64,000 nucleotides of DNA from DATNIC01 sp035604635 (lineage in GTDB: Bacteria; Vulcanimicrobiota; Vulcanimicrobiia; Vulcanimicrobiales; Vulcanimicrobiaceae): contig DATNIC010000005.1 of the NCBI GenBank assembly GCA_035604635.1, positions 1 through 64,000 of the forward strand. Direction: 5' to 3'. Within the stretch, counting starts at the first letter, position 1, and every line of letters starts with the position of its first letter. Positions 35,432 to 44,154 of this stretch are shown here, piece by piece. The notes beneath the pieces are model-generated. The model saw only the letters and a list, made by a program, of their open reading frames with translations, was not told the DNA's origin and did not search any database. The translations under genes and the position numbers were made by a program.

Positions 35432-36031
35432 TCACGACCATGGTTCTTTCGGCGCCCCTCGGGGAATCGCGCCCCGCCGCGATCGCGATGGCGCCGGAGG
35501 TCGGGGGGCCCCAACGCGAAGCGTTGGGGGGCGCGCAGGCTGGGCCGGAGCGCCGATAAAACGAAAAGCCCAAGCCAGCGCGAGCGCGAGAGCATCCGAG
35601 ACGTCGTCCGGTTCGGGGCGCAGGGTCAAGCCCAGCACTTGCATCACCATCGACTTCACTTGTTCTTTTCGGGCCGCTCCCGATCCGACCAACGCTCGTT
35701 TCACCAGCGAGTGCCCCAGGTGATGGACCGCGACGCCGTGCTGCGCGGCGGCGAGGTACAAGACGCCGCGTGCGTGTCCCATCAGGACCGCAGTCGACGG
35801 ATTGCGGTACGCAGTCCACAACTCCTCGACGATCATCGCTTCGGGGCGCGCCTCCGCGACGATTCCGTGCATCGCGCGATAGAGTTGCGCGAGACGTCCT
35901 TCGAGCGGGAGATCGGCGTCGGGCTCGATGACACCGGCTTCAATCAGCCGCAGTGTACGCGCATCGGCTTCGACGATCCCATATCCCGTCGTTCGCAATC
36001 CCGGGTCGACGCCTAATAAGCGCATCTTCAC
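35432..36031 (-). CDS. ruvC: Crossover junction endonuclease RuvC, with unusual C-terminal tail
   Basis: A 199-aa RNase H-fold nuclease that resolves Holliday junctions. Active-site acidic residues are visible: D9 in LLGVDPGLRTTGYG, E69-E70 in MIVEELWTAYRN and the aspartates in PEPDDVSDALALALAW. The conserved core ends near residue 160. The last 40 residues are a Pro/Arg-rich tail (PARPPTLRVGAPRPPAPSRS) encoded by DNA that contains repeat copy A and a strong hairpin, so the tail seems to have come from insertion of that element. GTG 36031 overlaps the kinase stop as GTGA. Confidence 0.92.
   Translation of the reverse strand: MKMRLLGVDPGLRTTGYGIVEADARTLRLIEAGVIEPDADLPLEGRLAQLYRAMHGIVAEARPEAMIVEELWTAYRNPSTAVLMGHARGVLYLAAAQHGVAVHHLGHSLVKRALVGSGAARKEQVKSMVMQVLGLTLRPEPDDVSDALALALAWAFRFIGAPAQPARPPTLRVGAPRPPAPSRSRRGAIPRGAPKEPWS
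35503..35566 (+). repeat. Structured short repeat, copy A, with adjacent hairpin (in ruvC 3' tail)
   Basis: 35525-35566 on the plus strand is the partner of copy B near ruvB, 37 of 42 bases identical, with a compensatory change in the inner stem (GGC-TGG-GCC). Directly before it, CCCCAACGC (35509-35517), GAA and GCGTTGGGG (35521-35529) form a perfect 9-bp hairpin not shared with copy B. Both lie in the coding sequence of the non-conserved ruvC C-terminal tail, antisense to the gene. Only two copies were found in the window. Confidence 0.7.
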
Positions 36032-38109
36032 CGCGCTTGATTGTAGATGATGTTGACGGCCTCGCCCGGGCGTAACGGCGTGTTGGCGACAGGATCGGTC
36101 CGCACGATCTTTCCGCCTTGTCCTTCAGGACTTGCTGTCACGTTGCCGACGACGTAGCCTGCATTCTGTAAGGCGGCCTTCGCTTCGTCGAGGCTCATCC
36201 CGCTCGTCTCGGGGACGACGCCGGATGCGGTGACCATAATCGTGACGCCCGAGCCGTGTTTGAGCGCCGTCCCGGCCGGCGGGACTTGCCGCAGTACGGT
36301 CCCCGGCGCTCCGCTCTGCACGGTGTAGGAAAAGACCGGATCGAAACCCGCCGCTTGCAAAGCGCTGATTGCGTCATGCGTGCTTTTCCCCGTGACGTCC
36401 GGCACGCCCGTCGCGCCTGCGCCGCTGCTGACGACGACCGTCACGGCCGAGCCGGGCGGGACCTTGGTCCCATCCTTGGGGTCTTGCGCTGCGATCGTAT
36501 TTTCCGGGATGTTGTCGGTGGCCTGACGATCGCCGACCTGCAATTTCAAGCCCAGCCGCTCGAGCGCCGCCGTCGCCGCGTCGAGCGTCATGCTGACGAC
36601 GTTGGGAACAGCGACCGGAGACTTTCCTTGCGAGACGACGAGCGTTACGACCGAGTCTTCGTGGACCTGCATTCCCGGCGCCGGCTTCACATCGACGACG
36701 CTGTCCTGCGGCGAGTCGCTGAATTGCTGCACGATTTTCGTCCGGAGCTTCGCTTGCGTGAAGAGGCGCTGCGCATCGACTTTCGAGAACGTGCGCACGT
36801 CCGGAATCGTGACCATCGGCAGGCCCGCGCTCACGAACAACTCGACGGGATCGTTCGTCGAGATCGTCGAGCCGCCGTCGGGCGTCTGGCGGACAACCCG
36901 GTCGGGCGGGATCGTCGCGCTCTCGATCTGAGTGATCTTCGGCGTGATGCCGAGAATCGCGAGCGACTGCTGTGCTTGCATCGACGACTGACCGACGTAG
37001 TCGCCGAGCGTCACCGTCCGCGCATGCAAGAATGGGATCCCAACGCCGCTAGCAACGATGTAACCGCCGAATGCCGCGGTCAGGAGCAGCAACGCGAAAG
37101 CCGGCCACAGCCACCCGCGTCGCGGCGGTACGTCATCGGTCTCGATCGCATGGCTCTCACCGTTGGTCGGCGCTCGCTGCGGACGATCCGGCGACGACGA
37201 GCGTCGTGGCGGCGGCGCGACGATCGGTATCGTCGTCGTCGGCGCATCGGTCGGGTTCGAGCCGCGCGCCGCGTACACCGTGCTCGGCCGCTCCCGCGCC
37301 TCGCGCAAGACCGATGCGACCTCACTCGCCGAAGCGTACCGGTCGGCCGGCGCCTTCGCCAATAGTCGCATGATGATCGAGCGAACCGCCGGGCTCACCC
37401 CGACGGCTTCGAGCTCGTTTTCAGGGACCGCTTCGGAGACGTGCTTGAGTGCGACCGTCACGGGAGATGTCCCTGTGAAGGGCAATTTGCCGGTGAGCAT
37501 CTGGTAGAGGACGACGCCGACGCTATACAGATCGGATTGCTCGTAGAGTTCGTGCCCTTGGGCTTGCTCGGGCGAAAGATAATAGACGCTCCCCATGACC
37601 ATCCCGGGCTGCGTCACCGTCAACGAACGCTCCGAGATCGCCCGGGCTATCCCGAAGTCGGAAAGCTTGACGACGTCGTCCTTCGTCACCAGGATGTTCG
37701 CCGGCTTGATGTCGCGATGCAATATGCCTTGACGGTGGGCGTACGCCAAGCCGGCGCAAATCTGCGCTGCATAGTCGATCGCGACCCGCTCCGGCAGCTT
37801 GCCGTCGATCGCAATGAGCTCGCCCAAGGTCGAACCGTCGATCAGCTCCATCACGATATAGTAGGCGTCGCCCTCACGTCCGACGTCGTAGATGTTGGCG
37901 ATGTTGGGGTGGGATAGCCGGGCGGCCGACTCCGCCTCGTGATAGAAGCGGCGGACGAAATCGTCGTCGATCGCGTATTGCGAGCGCAACACCTTGATGG
38001 CAACGCGCCGGCGCAAGAGGATGTCCGTCCCGGAATAAACGACCGCCATCCCGCCCTCGCCGACGCGACCTTCGATCCGATAACGATTGTTGTAGATTTG
38101 CTCGTTCAC
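36028..38109 (-). CDS. PASTA-domain serine/threonine protein kinase
   Basis: A 693-aa membrane kinase of the PknB/PrkC/Stk1 type. The kinase domain (residues 8-270) has GRVGEGGMAVVY, K39 (AIKVL), HRDIKPANIL with D133 and DFGIAR with D151, so it should be active. A Pro/Ser/Thr juxtamembrane region and one transmembrane helix (333-354) follow, then five PASTA repeats (about 366-693) that would sense muropeptides or lipid II outside. GTG 38109 is three bases after the penicillin-binding-protein stop; the longer frame is a shadow in that gene. Kinase plus transpeptidase is the arrangement that controls wall growth in Actinobacteria and Firmicutes. Confidence 0.93.
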   Translation of the reverse strand: MNEQIYNNRYRIEGRVGEGGMAVVYSGTDILLRRRVAIKVLRSQYAIDDDFVRRFYHEAESAARLSHPNIANIYDVGREGDAYYIVMELIDGSTLGELIAIDGKLPERVAIDYAAQICAGLAYAHRQGILHRDIKPANILVTKDDVVKLSDFGIARAISERSLTVTQPGMVMGSVYYLSPEQAQGHELYEQSDLYSVGVVLYQMLTGKLPFTGTSPVTVALKHVSEAVPENELEAVGVSPAVRSIIMRLLAKAPADRYASASEVASVLREARERPSTVYAARGSNPTDAPTTTIPIVAPPPRRSSSPDRPQRAPTNGESHAIETDDVPPRRGWLWPAFALLLLTAAFGGYIVASGVGIPFLHARTVTLGDYVGQSSMQAQQSLAILGITPKITQIESATIPPDRVVRQTPDGGSTISTNDPVELFVSAGLPMVTIPDVRTFSKVDAQRLFTQAKLRTKIVQQFSDSPQDSVVDVKPAPGMQVHEDSVVTLVVSQGKSPVAVPNVVSMTLDAATAALERLGLKLQVGDRQATDNIPENTIAAQDPKDGTKVPPGSAVTVVVSSGAGATGVPDVTGKSTHDAISALQAAGFDPVFSYTVQSGAPGTVLRQVPPAGTALKHGSGVTIMVTASGVVPETSGMSLDEAKAALQNAGYVVGNVTASPEGQGGKIVRTDPVANTPLRPGEAVNIIYNQAR

Positions 38110-38111
38110 GA

Positions 38112-39503
38112 TCAGGACCGCCGCGCTAAAGCGACTCGCAGGACGTTGCGTGCAATCGGGGCGGCGACGGCGCCCCCATATCCAGCGTTCTCGACGACGA
38201 CCGCAACCGCAACGCGCGGCGCCTCTGCCGGCGCGAAAGCGACAAACCACGAATGCGCTCTCCCTGCTGGATTCGTCGCGGTCCCCGTCTTTCCGGCGAC
38301 GCTCACGTTCGGGAGCGCAGCCGCGGTCCCGGTCCCGTGGCGGACGACCTCGAGCATCATGTCGCGCACGGTCGCCGCCGTTTGCGGCGAGATTGGATTG
38401 GCGAGCTGTTCGGTCTTGGTCTGTACCGATATGCCGTTGCCTCGAACGGCCCGCACCAGGTACGGGCGCGGGGTCACGCCGCCGTTGGCGATCGTCGCCG
38501 CGACCAGCGCCATGCGCAGCGGCGAGACGAGGAGGGACGCCTGCCCAAACCCCATCTGAGCGAGGATCGACGGCGAAACGTCGGCCTGCGGCGGGATGCG
38601 GTCGCGCGCCGCCGGCAGGTCGAATTCGAGCGGTTGCCCCAGCCCCCAACGTCGGGCAGCGGCATACCACTCGTCGACCCCCAGCCGCAGGACGATCTGA
38701 CCGAAATCGACGTTGCTCGAGAGCGCGAACGCGCCCGCGAGCGTCTGGGTCCCGGTCACCTCGCCCTCATCGTCGTGAATCGTGAAGTTTCCGACGACGA
38801 GGGAACCGTTGTCGGTGAACGTGGACTGCGGCGTGACGATCCCCGCCTCCAGCGCGTCGGCTGCCGTGATGATCTTGAACGTCGAGCCCGGCGGGTAGAG
38901 CCCTGACGTACTACGATCGAGCAGAGGGCTCGATCCGCTGTGCGCGAGCCGTGGAAAGTCCGCATCGATCGTGTTTGGATCGAATCCGGGGACGCTCGCA
39001 AGGGCGAGGACGGCTCCGCTCTGAGGTTCGATGACGATCCCGGCCGCGCGCGAATAGCGCGAGAGCTGCGTGACCAGGGCGCGTTGCGTCGCGACGTCGA
39101 GGGTCGTGATGACCTCGGCTCCGCGGCTGACCGGCTGCGCGCCCCCGAAGAGCGAGGTGACCTGCGCCAGGACGTCGGCCGATACGGGTCGCGGCGTGAG
39201 CGCACGATCGAATGCATCTTCGAGCCCGGATGTCCCGTAACGCGGCGAATCGTACCCGACGGCATGCGCGACGAGCGCTCCCAGCGGATAGACGCGCTTC
39301 GCGTTTTTGCTCTGCGCGAGGACCGTCCCGTCACTTGCGACGATGTCGCCACGGCCTTGTGCAAGGAGCGCGACCCGCGGGTTACGGGGGTCCGCGTCGA
39401 GCGCCGGCGCTTCGACCAGCGCAATCCAGAACTGACGGACGACGATGATCGCAAAGAGCACGACGAAGAGCGCGCCGAGGCGACGGATTGCACGATTGGT
39501 CAC
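38112..39503 (-). CDS. Penicillin-binding protein (class B-like transpeptidase)
   Basis: A 463-aa membrane-anchored transpeptidase resembling actinobacterial PbpA. A transmembrane helix (residues 8-30) precedes a short dimerisation region and the transpeptidase domain with S207-K210 (PPGSTFKI), the SSN motif 262-264 (ALSSNVDFGQ) and K405-T408 (AGKTGTA). It crosslinks peptidoglycan peptides in the periplasm. It is shorter than FtsI/PBP2. In Actinobacteria pbpA follows rodA, but no rodA is here. GTG 39503 overlaps the stop of the upstream unknown gene as GTGA. Confidence 0.93.
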   Translation of the reverse strand: MTNRAIRRLGALFVVLFAIIVVRQFWIALVEAPALDADPRNPRVALLAQGRGDIVASDGTVLAQSKNAKRVYPLGALVAHAVGYDSPRYGTSGLEDAFDRALTPRPVSADVLAQVTSLFGGAQPVSRGAEVITTLDVATQRALVTQLSRYSRAAGIVIEPQSGAVLALASVPGFDPNTIDADFPRLAHSGSSPLLDRSTSGLYPPGSTFKIITAADALEAGIVTPQSTFTDNGSLVVGNFTIHDDEGEVTGTQTLAGAFALSSNVDFGQIVLRLGVDEWYAAARRWGLGQPLEFDLPAARDRIPPQADVSPSILAQMGFGQASLLVSPLRMALVAATIANGGVTPRPYLVRAVRGNGISVQTKTEQLANPISPQTAATVRDMMLEVVRHGTGTAAALPNVSVAGKTGTATNPAGRAHSWFVAFAPAEAPRVAVAVVVENAGYGGAVAAPIARNVLRVALARRS

Positions 39504-40237
39504 GAACCAGGCCGCTCGCGCAGGAGCGTATATCCTCCCTCAGTTCGAACCGCCAAGTAAGCAGCGCCGCCTTCTGATTCGATGACGAGATTGATGGTGC
39601 GATGCGCGGTCTCGTCTGTCAGCCCCGAGATCGCCATCACGGCATCGACGCCGATCTCGTCGAGTAAGCCGCCCGCAACATACACGGCGCGCGGCAGGGT
39701 GACAAAGTGCCGCTCCTCATAAGCGCCGCTGTGCCATGGTCCGCGCTTGCCGAAGACGGTCGCGTGATAATCCCAAGCGCAGAGTTGCCGGTCGTTCCAA
39801 ACGAAATGATCGCGGACGCACGTCCTGCGGCAGACCGCGCACTGCGTCAAGACCTCGGCGGGATGGGCGAGTGCGTCGACGACATCTTCCGGGACGTCGT
39901 CGACGTTGATCACCGCGCGCTCGGTGAGCGCTCCGGGAGGCTCCGACCCCCACCCGACGCGCATCAGCAGATCCAGATCGTGCAGCGATGCGACGAACGA
40001 GCGCTCGTCTTCCGGCGCAAAGGTTTGATCGACCCAACCCGCGATATTGTCGGCGGCAATACCGACGCGCTGCCAACTCTCACCCACCACCACGCCGATC
40101 GGCGTCCACGCGAGCGGTGCCAGCCACGCCACGACTTGGCCCTGCTGCGCGCGCAAGTCGGTCACGAATGCGAGAGTACTTGAGTTGCCGCCCAAGACGT
40201 AGACCCGCGCTTCCCTTTGCTCTCCCTCTCCATTCAC
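39500..40237 (-). CDS. Unknown cysteine-rich protein between carB and the penicillin-binding protein
   Basis: I do not recognise this 245-aa protein. It starts with a strand-helix pattern (ARVYVLGGNSSTLAFVTDL) recalling nucleotide-binding folds. A central CAVCRRTCVRDHF...C cluster, four cysteines (CxxCxxxC and a later one) with histidines, looks like a metal site. The C-terminal third has VYVAGGLLDEIGVDAVMAIS and ends in strands (GGAAYLAVRTEGGYTLLRE). No signal peptide or membrane segment. ATG 40237 overlaps the carB stop and its own stop overlaps the penicillin-binding-protein start, so it is tightly embedded between pyrimidine and wall-growth genes. Confidence 0.7.
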   Translation of the reverse strand: MNGEGEQREARVYVLGGNSSTLAFVTDLRAQQGQVVAWLAPLAWTPIGVVVGESWQRVGIAADNIAGWVDQTFAPEDERSFVASLHDLDLLMRVGWGSEPPGALTERAVINVDDVPEDVVDALAHPAEVLTQCAVCRRTCVRDHFVWNDRQLCAWDYHATVFGKRGPWHSGAYEERHFVTLPRAVYVAGGLLDEIGVDAVMAISGLTDETAHRTINLVIESEGGAAYLAVRTEGGYTLLRERPGS

Positions 40238-43200
40238 GGCGTGAGCAGACCTTCGCGCGAGGCTTGATACTCTTGCAGCGACCGCGGCGGGCCGATCGGT
40301 GCGGTCAACGCGCCGGCAAAGGCGCGCGCCGTATCGAGGCTCGTCAAGCAGGCGATTCCGGCCTCGGCGGCGGCGCGGCGGATCCGGTACCCGTCGGTCA
40401 ACTCGTGCGGGCCGACCGCATTATTGACGATTAAGTCGACGTCGCGCGCAGCGATCAACTCGAGCACGTGTGGTGATCCATCGCGAATGCGGTTGACGCG
40501 CTCGGCCGTGATCCCGGTCCCCGCGAGCCAGGCTGCCGTGCCGTGCGTCGCGATCAACGTGAATCCTAGATCGGCGTATTGCTGGACGATGGGGAGCGCT
40601 TCGCTCCGATCGACCTCCGAGATCGAGACGAGGATCTTCGCGCCCTCTTGCGGCAGGCGGATCCCGGCCGCGATGAAGCCCTTGCGCAAAGCTCCGGCAT
40701 AGGTCGGATCGATCCCCAGCACCTCGCCCGTCGACTTCATCTCCGGACCGAGGATCGTCTCGACCCCGCGCATCTTCGCAAACGAGAACACGGGCACTTT
40801 GACGACGACGTAGTCGGGCTTGCGCGCCAGCCCCATTCCGAACTCCATGTCGCGCAGCCGTTCGCCGAGCGCAATCCGCGTCGCGGCGGCGACGATGTTG
40901 ATCCCGGTCGCCTTCGCGATGATCGGGACAGTCCGGCTCGCGCGCGGATTGGCTTCGAGGATGTACAGCGCGCCCGCGTGGATGACAAACTGAATGTTGA
41001 TCAGGCCACGAATCCCCAGCTCGTGCGCGATCGCCCGCGTGATCTCGACGATGTGCGCTTCCGTCTCCAGGTCGACGGTTTGCGTCGGGTAGACACTGAT
41101 CGAATCGCCGGAGTGGATCCCGGCGCGTTCGACGTGTTCGAAAATCCCGGGGACGAGGATGTCCTCGCCGTCGTAGACGGCGTCGACTTCGACCTCGAGC
41201 CCCGGGAGGTACTTATCGACGAGGAGCGGCGCGGCCGGGCGGATCGGCGGCGCCGATTCCGCGTAGGACGCGAGCTGCCCCTCATTATAAATGATCTCCA
41301 TCCCGCGTCCGCCTAAGACGTACGACGGACGCACCAAGACCGGGAAACCGAGCTCGCGCGCGATCTCGCGCGCCTTGCGGAATGAATTCGCGGCCTGACC
41401 TTGGGGCCGTGCGACCCCAAGCCGCTGCAGCGCAGCGTCGAACTTCTCGCGGTCTTCGGCCATGTCAAGCGTCCGCCGGTCGCTCCCGATGATTCGCACG
41501 TCCCGCTCGGCGAGCGCTTCGGCCAAATTGATCGCCGTCTGCCCGCCGAACGCCAGCATTACGCCGCGCGCATTGGTTGCCCGGTAGGTCGCCTCGACTT
41601 CATCGGGTCCCGGCGGCTCGAAGACCAGGACGTCCGAGATATCGAAATCGGTCGAGACCGTCTCGGGATTGTTATTGATGACGACCGCCGTCCGCCCCGC
41701 CTCACGCAACGCCCACGCAGCGTGGACGCAGCTGTAGTCGAACTCGATTCCCTGCCCGATGCGGATGGGGCCGCTCCCGACGACGACGACCGCCTCGCGC
41801 ACCGGCGTGCGCATCTCGTCTTGCTCACCGTCCGACAAATAATAATACGGGGACTTGGCGGGAAACTCGGCCGCAGCGGTGTCGACCATCCGGAACGCCG
41901 GCGTCCCCGCCCCTTGTAATTTTTTGCCCGTCAGCCGCTCGATCCCGAGCCGAGAGTAGCCGGCTTGCCAGGCAGCCTCCAGGTTCGCTGCGTTTTCCTC
42001 GCGCGAGAGGCGCGATTCGAGTGCGACCAGTTCTTCGAATTCCCACAGCCAGAAACGGTCGATCGAGGAGGCCGCACAAATCCGGTCGACGTCCCATCCG
42101 CGCCGCAGGAGCTCGGCGACCGCAAACAGCCGCTCGTGCGTCGGTGTCCCGAGCTCACGCTCGAGCACGTCGTCGCTCCAATGCTGGTGTGGTCCGCCGG
42201 TCAACGTCTCACGGCCGAGATCGAGTCCGCGCACCGCCTTGAGCAGCGCGGCGGCGAACGTTCTCCCGATCCCCATCGCTTCACCCGTCGACTTCATCTG
42301 CGTCCCCAAGCGCGTGTCGGCCAGCGGAAACTTGTCGAACGGCCAGCGCGGAATCTTCACGACGCAGTAGTCCAGCGTCGGCTCGTAAGCGGCTTTCGTC
42401 ACCCCCGTCACCGGGTTGGGAATCTCGTCGAGCGTTTGGCCGAGGGCGATCTTGGTGCTGATCTTGGCGATGGGATACCCGGTCGCTTTCGAGGCGAGCG
42501 CCGAGCTGCGGGAGACGCGCGGGTTCACTTCGATGATCTGATATTCGCTGCGTTGGGGATGAAGCGCGAACTGGATGTTGCAGCCGCCTTGCACTTTGAG
42601 CGCTCGGATCACGTTGATGCTCGCACTGCGCAGCATCTGGTATTCGAGATCGGAGAGCGTTTGCGAGGGCGCGACGACGATCGAGTCGCCGGTATGGACG
42701 CCCACGGGATCGATGTTCTCCATGTTGCAGACGATGATGCAGTTGTTCGCGCTGTCGCGCAAGATCTCGTACTCGATCTCTTTCCAGCCGAGCAGCGACG
42801 TCTCGAGCAACGCTTGATGGATCAGGCTCGCAGCCAGGCCGCTCGCGAGCGTAGCGCGCAGTTCTTCTTCATCTCGTACGAGCCCGCCGCCGGTCCCGCC
42901 GAGCGTGTACGCCGGCCGCACCACCAGCGGGAAGCCGACCTCGCGTGCAAACGCTTCGCCCGCCGCAACGTCGGTGACGATGATGCTATGCGGGACGGGC
43001 TCGCCGATCTCGAGCATCTTCGCTTTGAAACGCTCGCGATCTTCGGCCAACCGGATGGTCTCGACCGGCGTCCCGAGCAATTCGACGCTGTATTTTTCGA
43101 GAATGCCCGCATCCGAGAGCTCGACGGCGAGGTTGAGCCCGGTTTGGCCGCCGAGCGTCGGCAGCAGCGCTTCGGGCCGCTCGCGCTCGATGATCGCCGC

Positions 43201-43410
43201 AACCGAAGCGACCGTGAGCGGCTCGAGATAGACGGCGTCGGCGACCTCCGGATCGGTCATGATCGTCGCCGGATTCGAGTTGACGAGGACGACTCGGTGG
43301 CCTTCTTCGCGCAGGGCGCGGCACGCTTGAACGCCCGCGTAGTCGAATTCGGCGGCTTGACCGATCACGATCGGTCCAGAGCCGATGACCATCACCGAAC
43401 GCCCAGGCAT
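40234..43410 (-). CDS. carB: Carbamoyl-phosphate synthase large chain
   Basis: A 1058-aa enzyme that makes carbamoyl phosphate from bicarbonate, ammonia and two ATP for pyrimidine and arginine synthesis. The two homologous halves are visible: VIGSGPIVIGQAAEFDYAG with LGGTGGG in the first, and VVGSGPIRIGQGIEFDYSC with VLGGRGMEIIYNE in the second; the C-terminal MGS-like allosteric domain (residues about 930-1058) ends the protein. The small chain gene carA is 18 kb away. A short N-terminus (MPGRSVMVIGSG) is a few residues below the norm. It heads the train that runs through to queA. Confidence 0.97.
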   Translation of the reverse strand: MPGRSVMVIGSGPIVIGQAAEFDYAGVQACRALREEGHRVVLVNSNPATIMTDPEVADAVYLEPLTVASVAAIIERERPEALLPTLGGQTGLNLAVELSDAGILEKYSVELLGTPVETIRLAEDRERFKAKMLEIGEPVPHSIIVTDVAAGEAFAREVGFPLVVRPAYTLGGTGGGLVRDEEELRATLASGLAASLIHQALLETSLLGWKEIEYEILRDSANNCIIVCNMENIDPVGVHTGDSIVVAPSQTLSDLEYQMLRSASINVIRALKVQGGCNIQFALHPQRSEYQIIEVNPRVSRSSALASKATGYPIAKISTKIALGQTLDEIPNPVTGVTKAAYEPTLDYCVVKIPRWPFDKFPLADTRLGTQMKSTGEAMGIGRTFAAALLKAVRGLDLGRETLTGGPHQHWSDDVLERELGTPTHERLFAVAELLRRGWDVDRICAASSIDRFWLWEFEELVALESRLSREENAANLEAAWQAGYSRLGIERLTGKKLQGAGTPAFRMVDTAAAEFPAKSPYYYLSDGEQDEMRTPVREAVVVVGSGPIRIGQGIEFDYSCVHAAWALREAGRTAVVINNNPETVSTDFDISDVLVFEPPGPDEVEATYRATNARGVMLAFGGQTAINLAEALAERDVRIIGSDRRTLDMAEDREKFDAALQRLGVARPQGQAANSFRKAREIARELGFPVLVRPSYVLGGRGMEIIYNEGQLASYAESAPPIRPAAPLLVDKYLPGLEVEVDAVYDGEDILVPGIFEHVERAGIHSGDSISVYPTQTVDLETEAHIVEITRAIAHELGIRGLINIQFVIHAGALYILEANPRASRTVPIIAKATGINIVAAATRIALGERLRDMEFGMGLARKPDYVVVKVPVFSFAKMRGVETILGPEMKSTGEVLGIDPTYAGALRKGFIAAGIRLPQEGAKILVSISEVDRSEALPIVQQYADLGFTLIATHGTAAWLAGTGITAERVNRIRDGSPHVLELIAARDVDLIVNNAVGPHELTDGYRIRRAAAEAGIACLTSLDTARAFAGALTAPIGPPRSLQEYQASREGLLTP

Positions 43411-43484
43411 GCTGGGAAGAGCCTTTTGGACCGCAAGCCATGCTAGTCCTGGACGAGCTCGCTCGCGCAGGAGCGTCAGGCTTG

Positions 43485-44063
43485 CTAGGGCGGTCCTACA
43501 AGAACCTCAAGGGGCAATTTGACGTCCGGAAAAGCCAGCGCGGCCGCCGAGCCTTCCGTGACGGTAAAGGCCTGTTGATAGCTGCTGGAGCGCGGCTCGC
43601 GGTATACTTCGACCATTCTCTGGGCGACGTTAACGATCCAAAGCTCCGGGATGCGCGCTGCGGCATAGAGCGGAGCCTTAACGAGGCGGTCGACGCGTAC
43701 CGAGCTGTCCCAGACTTCGACGACGAGAAGCACGTCATTCGGTTCCGGATGGTCGCTCGCATAGAAATCGAAGCGATAGCGCGCGAGGAGTACGTCGGGC
43801 TGGGGCTCCGACCGCGGCGGAATGCGCAGCGGCAGTTGGCTGCGGACAGTAGCCCGCTCTGCAAAACGCTGAACAAACACGGTTGCAATGCGGCCTACAG
43901 TCGCCGCATGCGGCGGCAACATCGGGCTCACCTCAACGATAGCCCCGTCGATCAGCTCGGTTCGCAGATCCTTCGGTAGGACGCCGGCGTTCGATAGCCG
44001 CTCGTACTCCGCGATCGTAAAGCGGTGCCGAGGCAACTCGTTGACCACGTCGAAGACTCCCAT
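43485..44063 (-). CDS. Uma2-family (DUF820) putative endonuclease
   Basis: A 192-aa protein of the Uma2/DUF820 family, a restriction-endonuclease-like fold abundant in cyanobacteria and other Terrabacteria. Family features: FTIAEYERLSNAG, ELIDGAIVEVSP, QPDVLLARY with the metal-binding aspartate, VVEVWDSSVRVDRLVKAPLYAAA and ELWIVNV, carrying the D...ExK-type site (EVWDSS, K in LVKAPLYA). Their biological role is not established. GTG 44048 is an alternative start with a better ribosome site (GGAG at eight bases). It stands alone between carB and pdxH. Confidence 0.85.
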   Translation of the reverse strand: MGVFDVVNELPRHRFTIAEYERLSNAGVLPKDLRTELIDGAIVEVSPMLPPHAATVGRIATVFVQRFAERATVRSQLPLRIPPRSEPQPDVLLARYRFDFYASDHPEPNDVLLVVEVWDSSVRVDRLVKAPLYAAARIPELWIVNVAQRMVEVYREPRSSSYQQAFTVTEGSAAALAFPDVKLPLEVLVGPP

Positions 44064-44154
44064 CTCCTGACAAGATTTCGCCGCTCCCCTGTCCTTCCCC
44101 AGGCAGGAGATCACGCGGGTGGACGCAGACGACAACGTCGCGTTGCGGCTCTCG

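Noticed and set aside
41965..43446. Long open frame antisense to carB (493 codons)
   Set aside because: Its product is Arg/Asp-rich without domains, and carB is certain on the other strand.
44064..44154. Terminator after pdxH
   Set aside because: The 91-base gap has a weak CCTG/CAGG pairing but no stable stem with a T-run.
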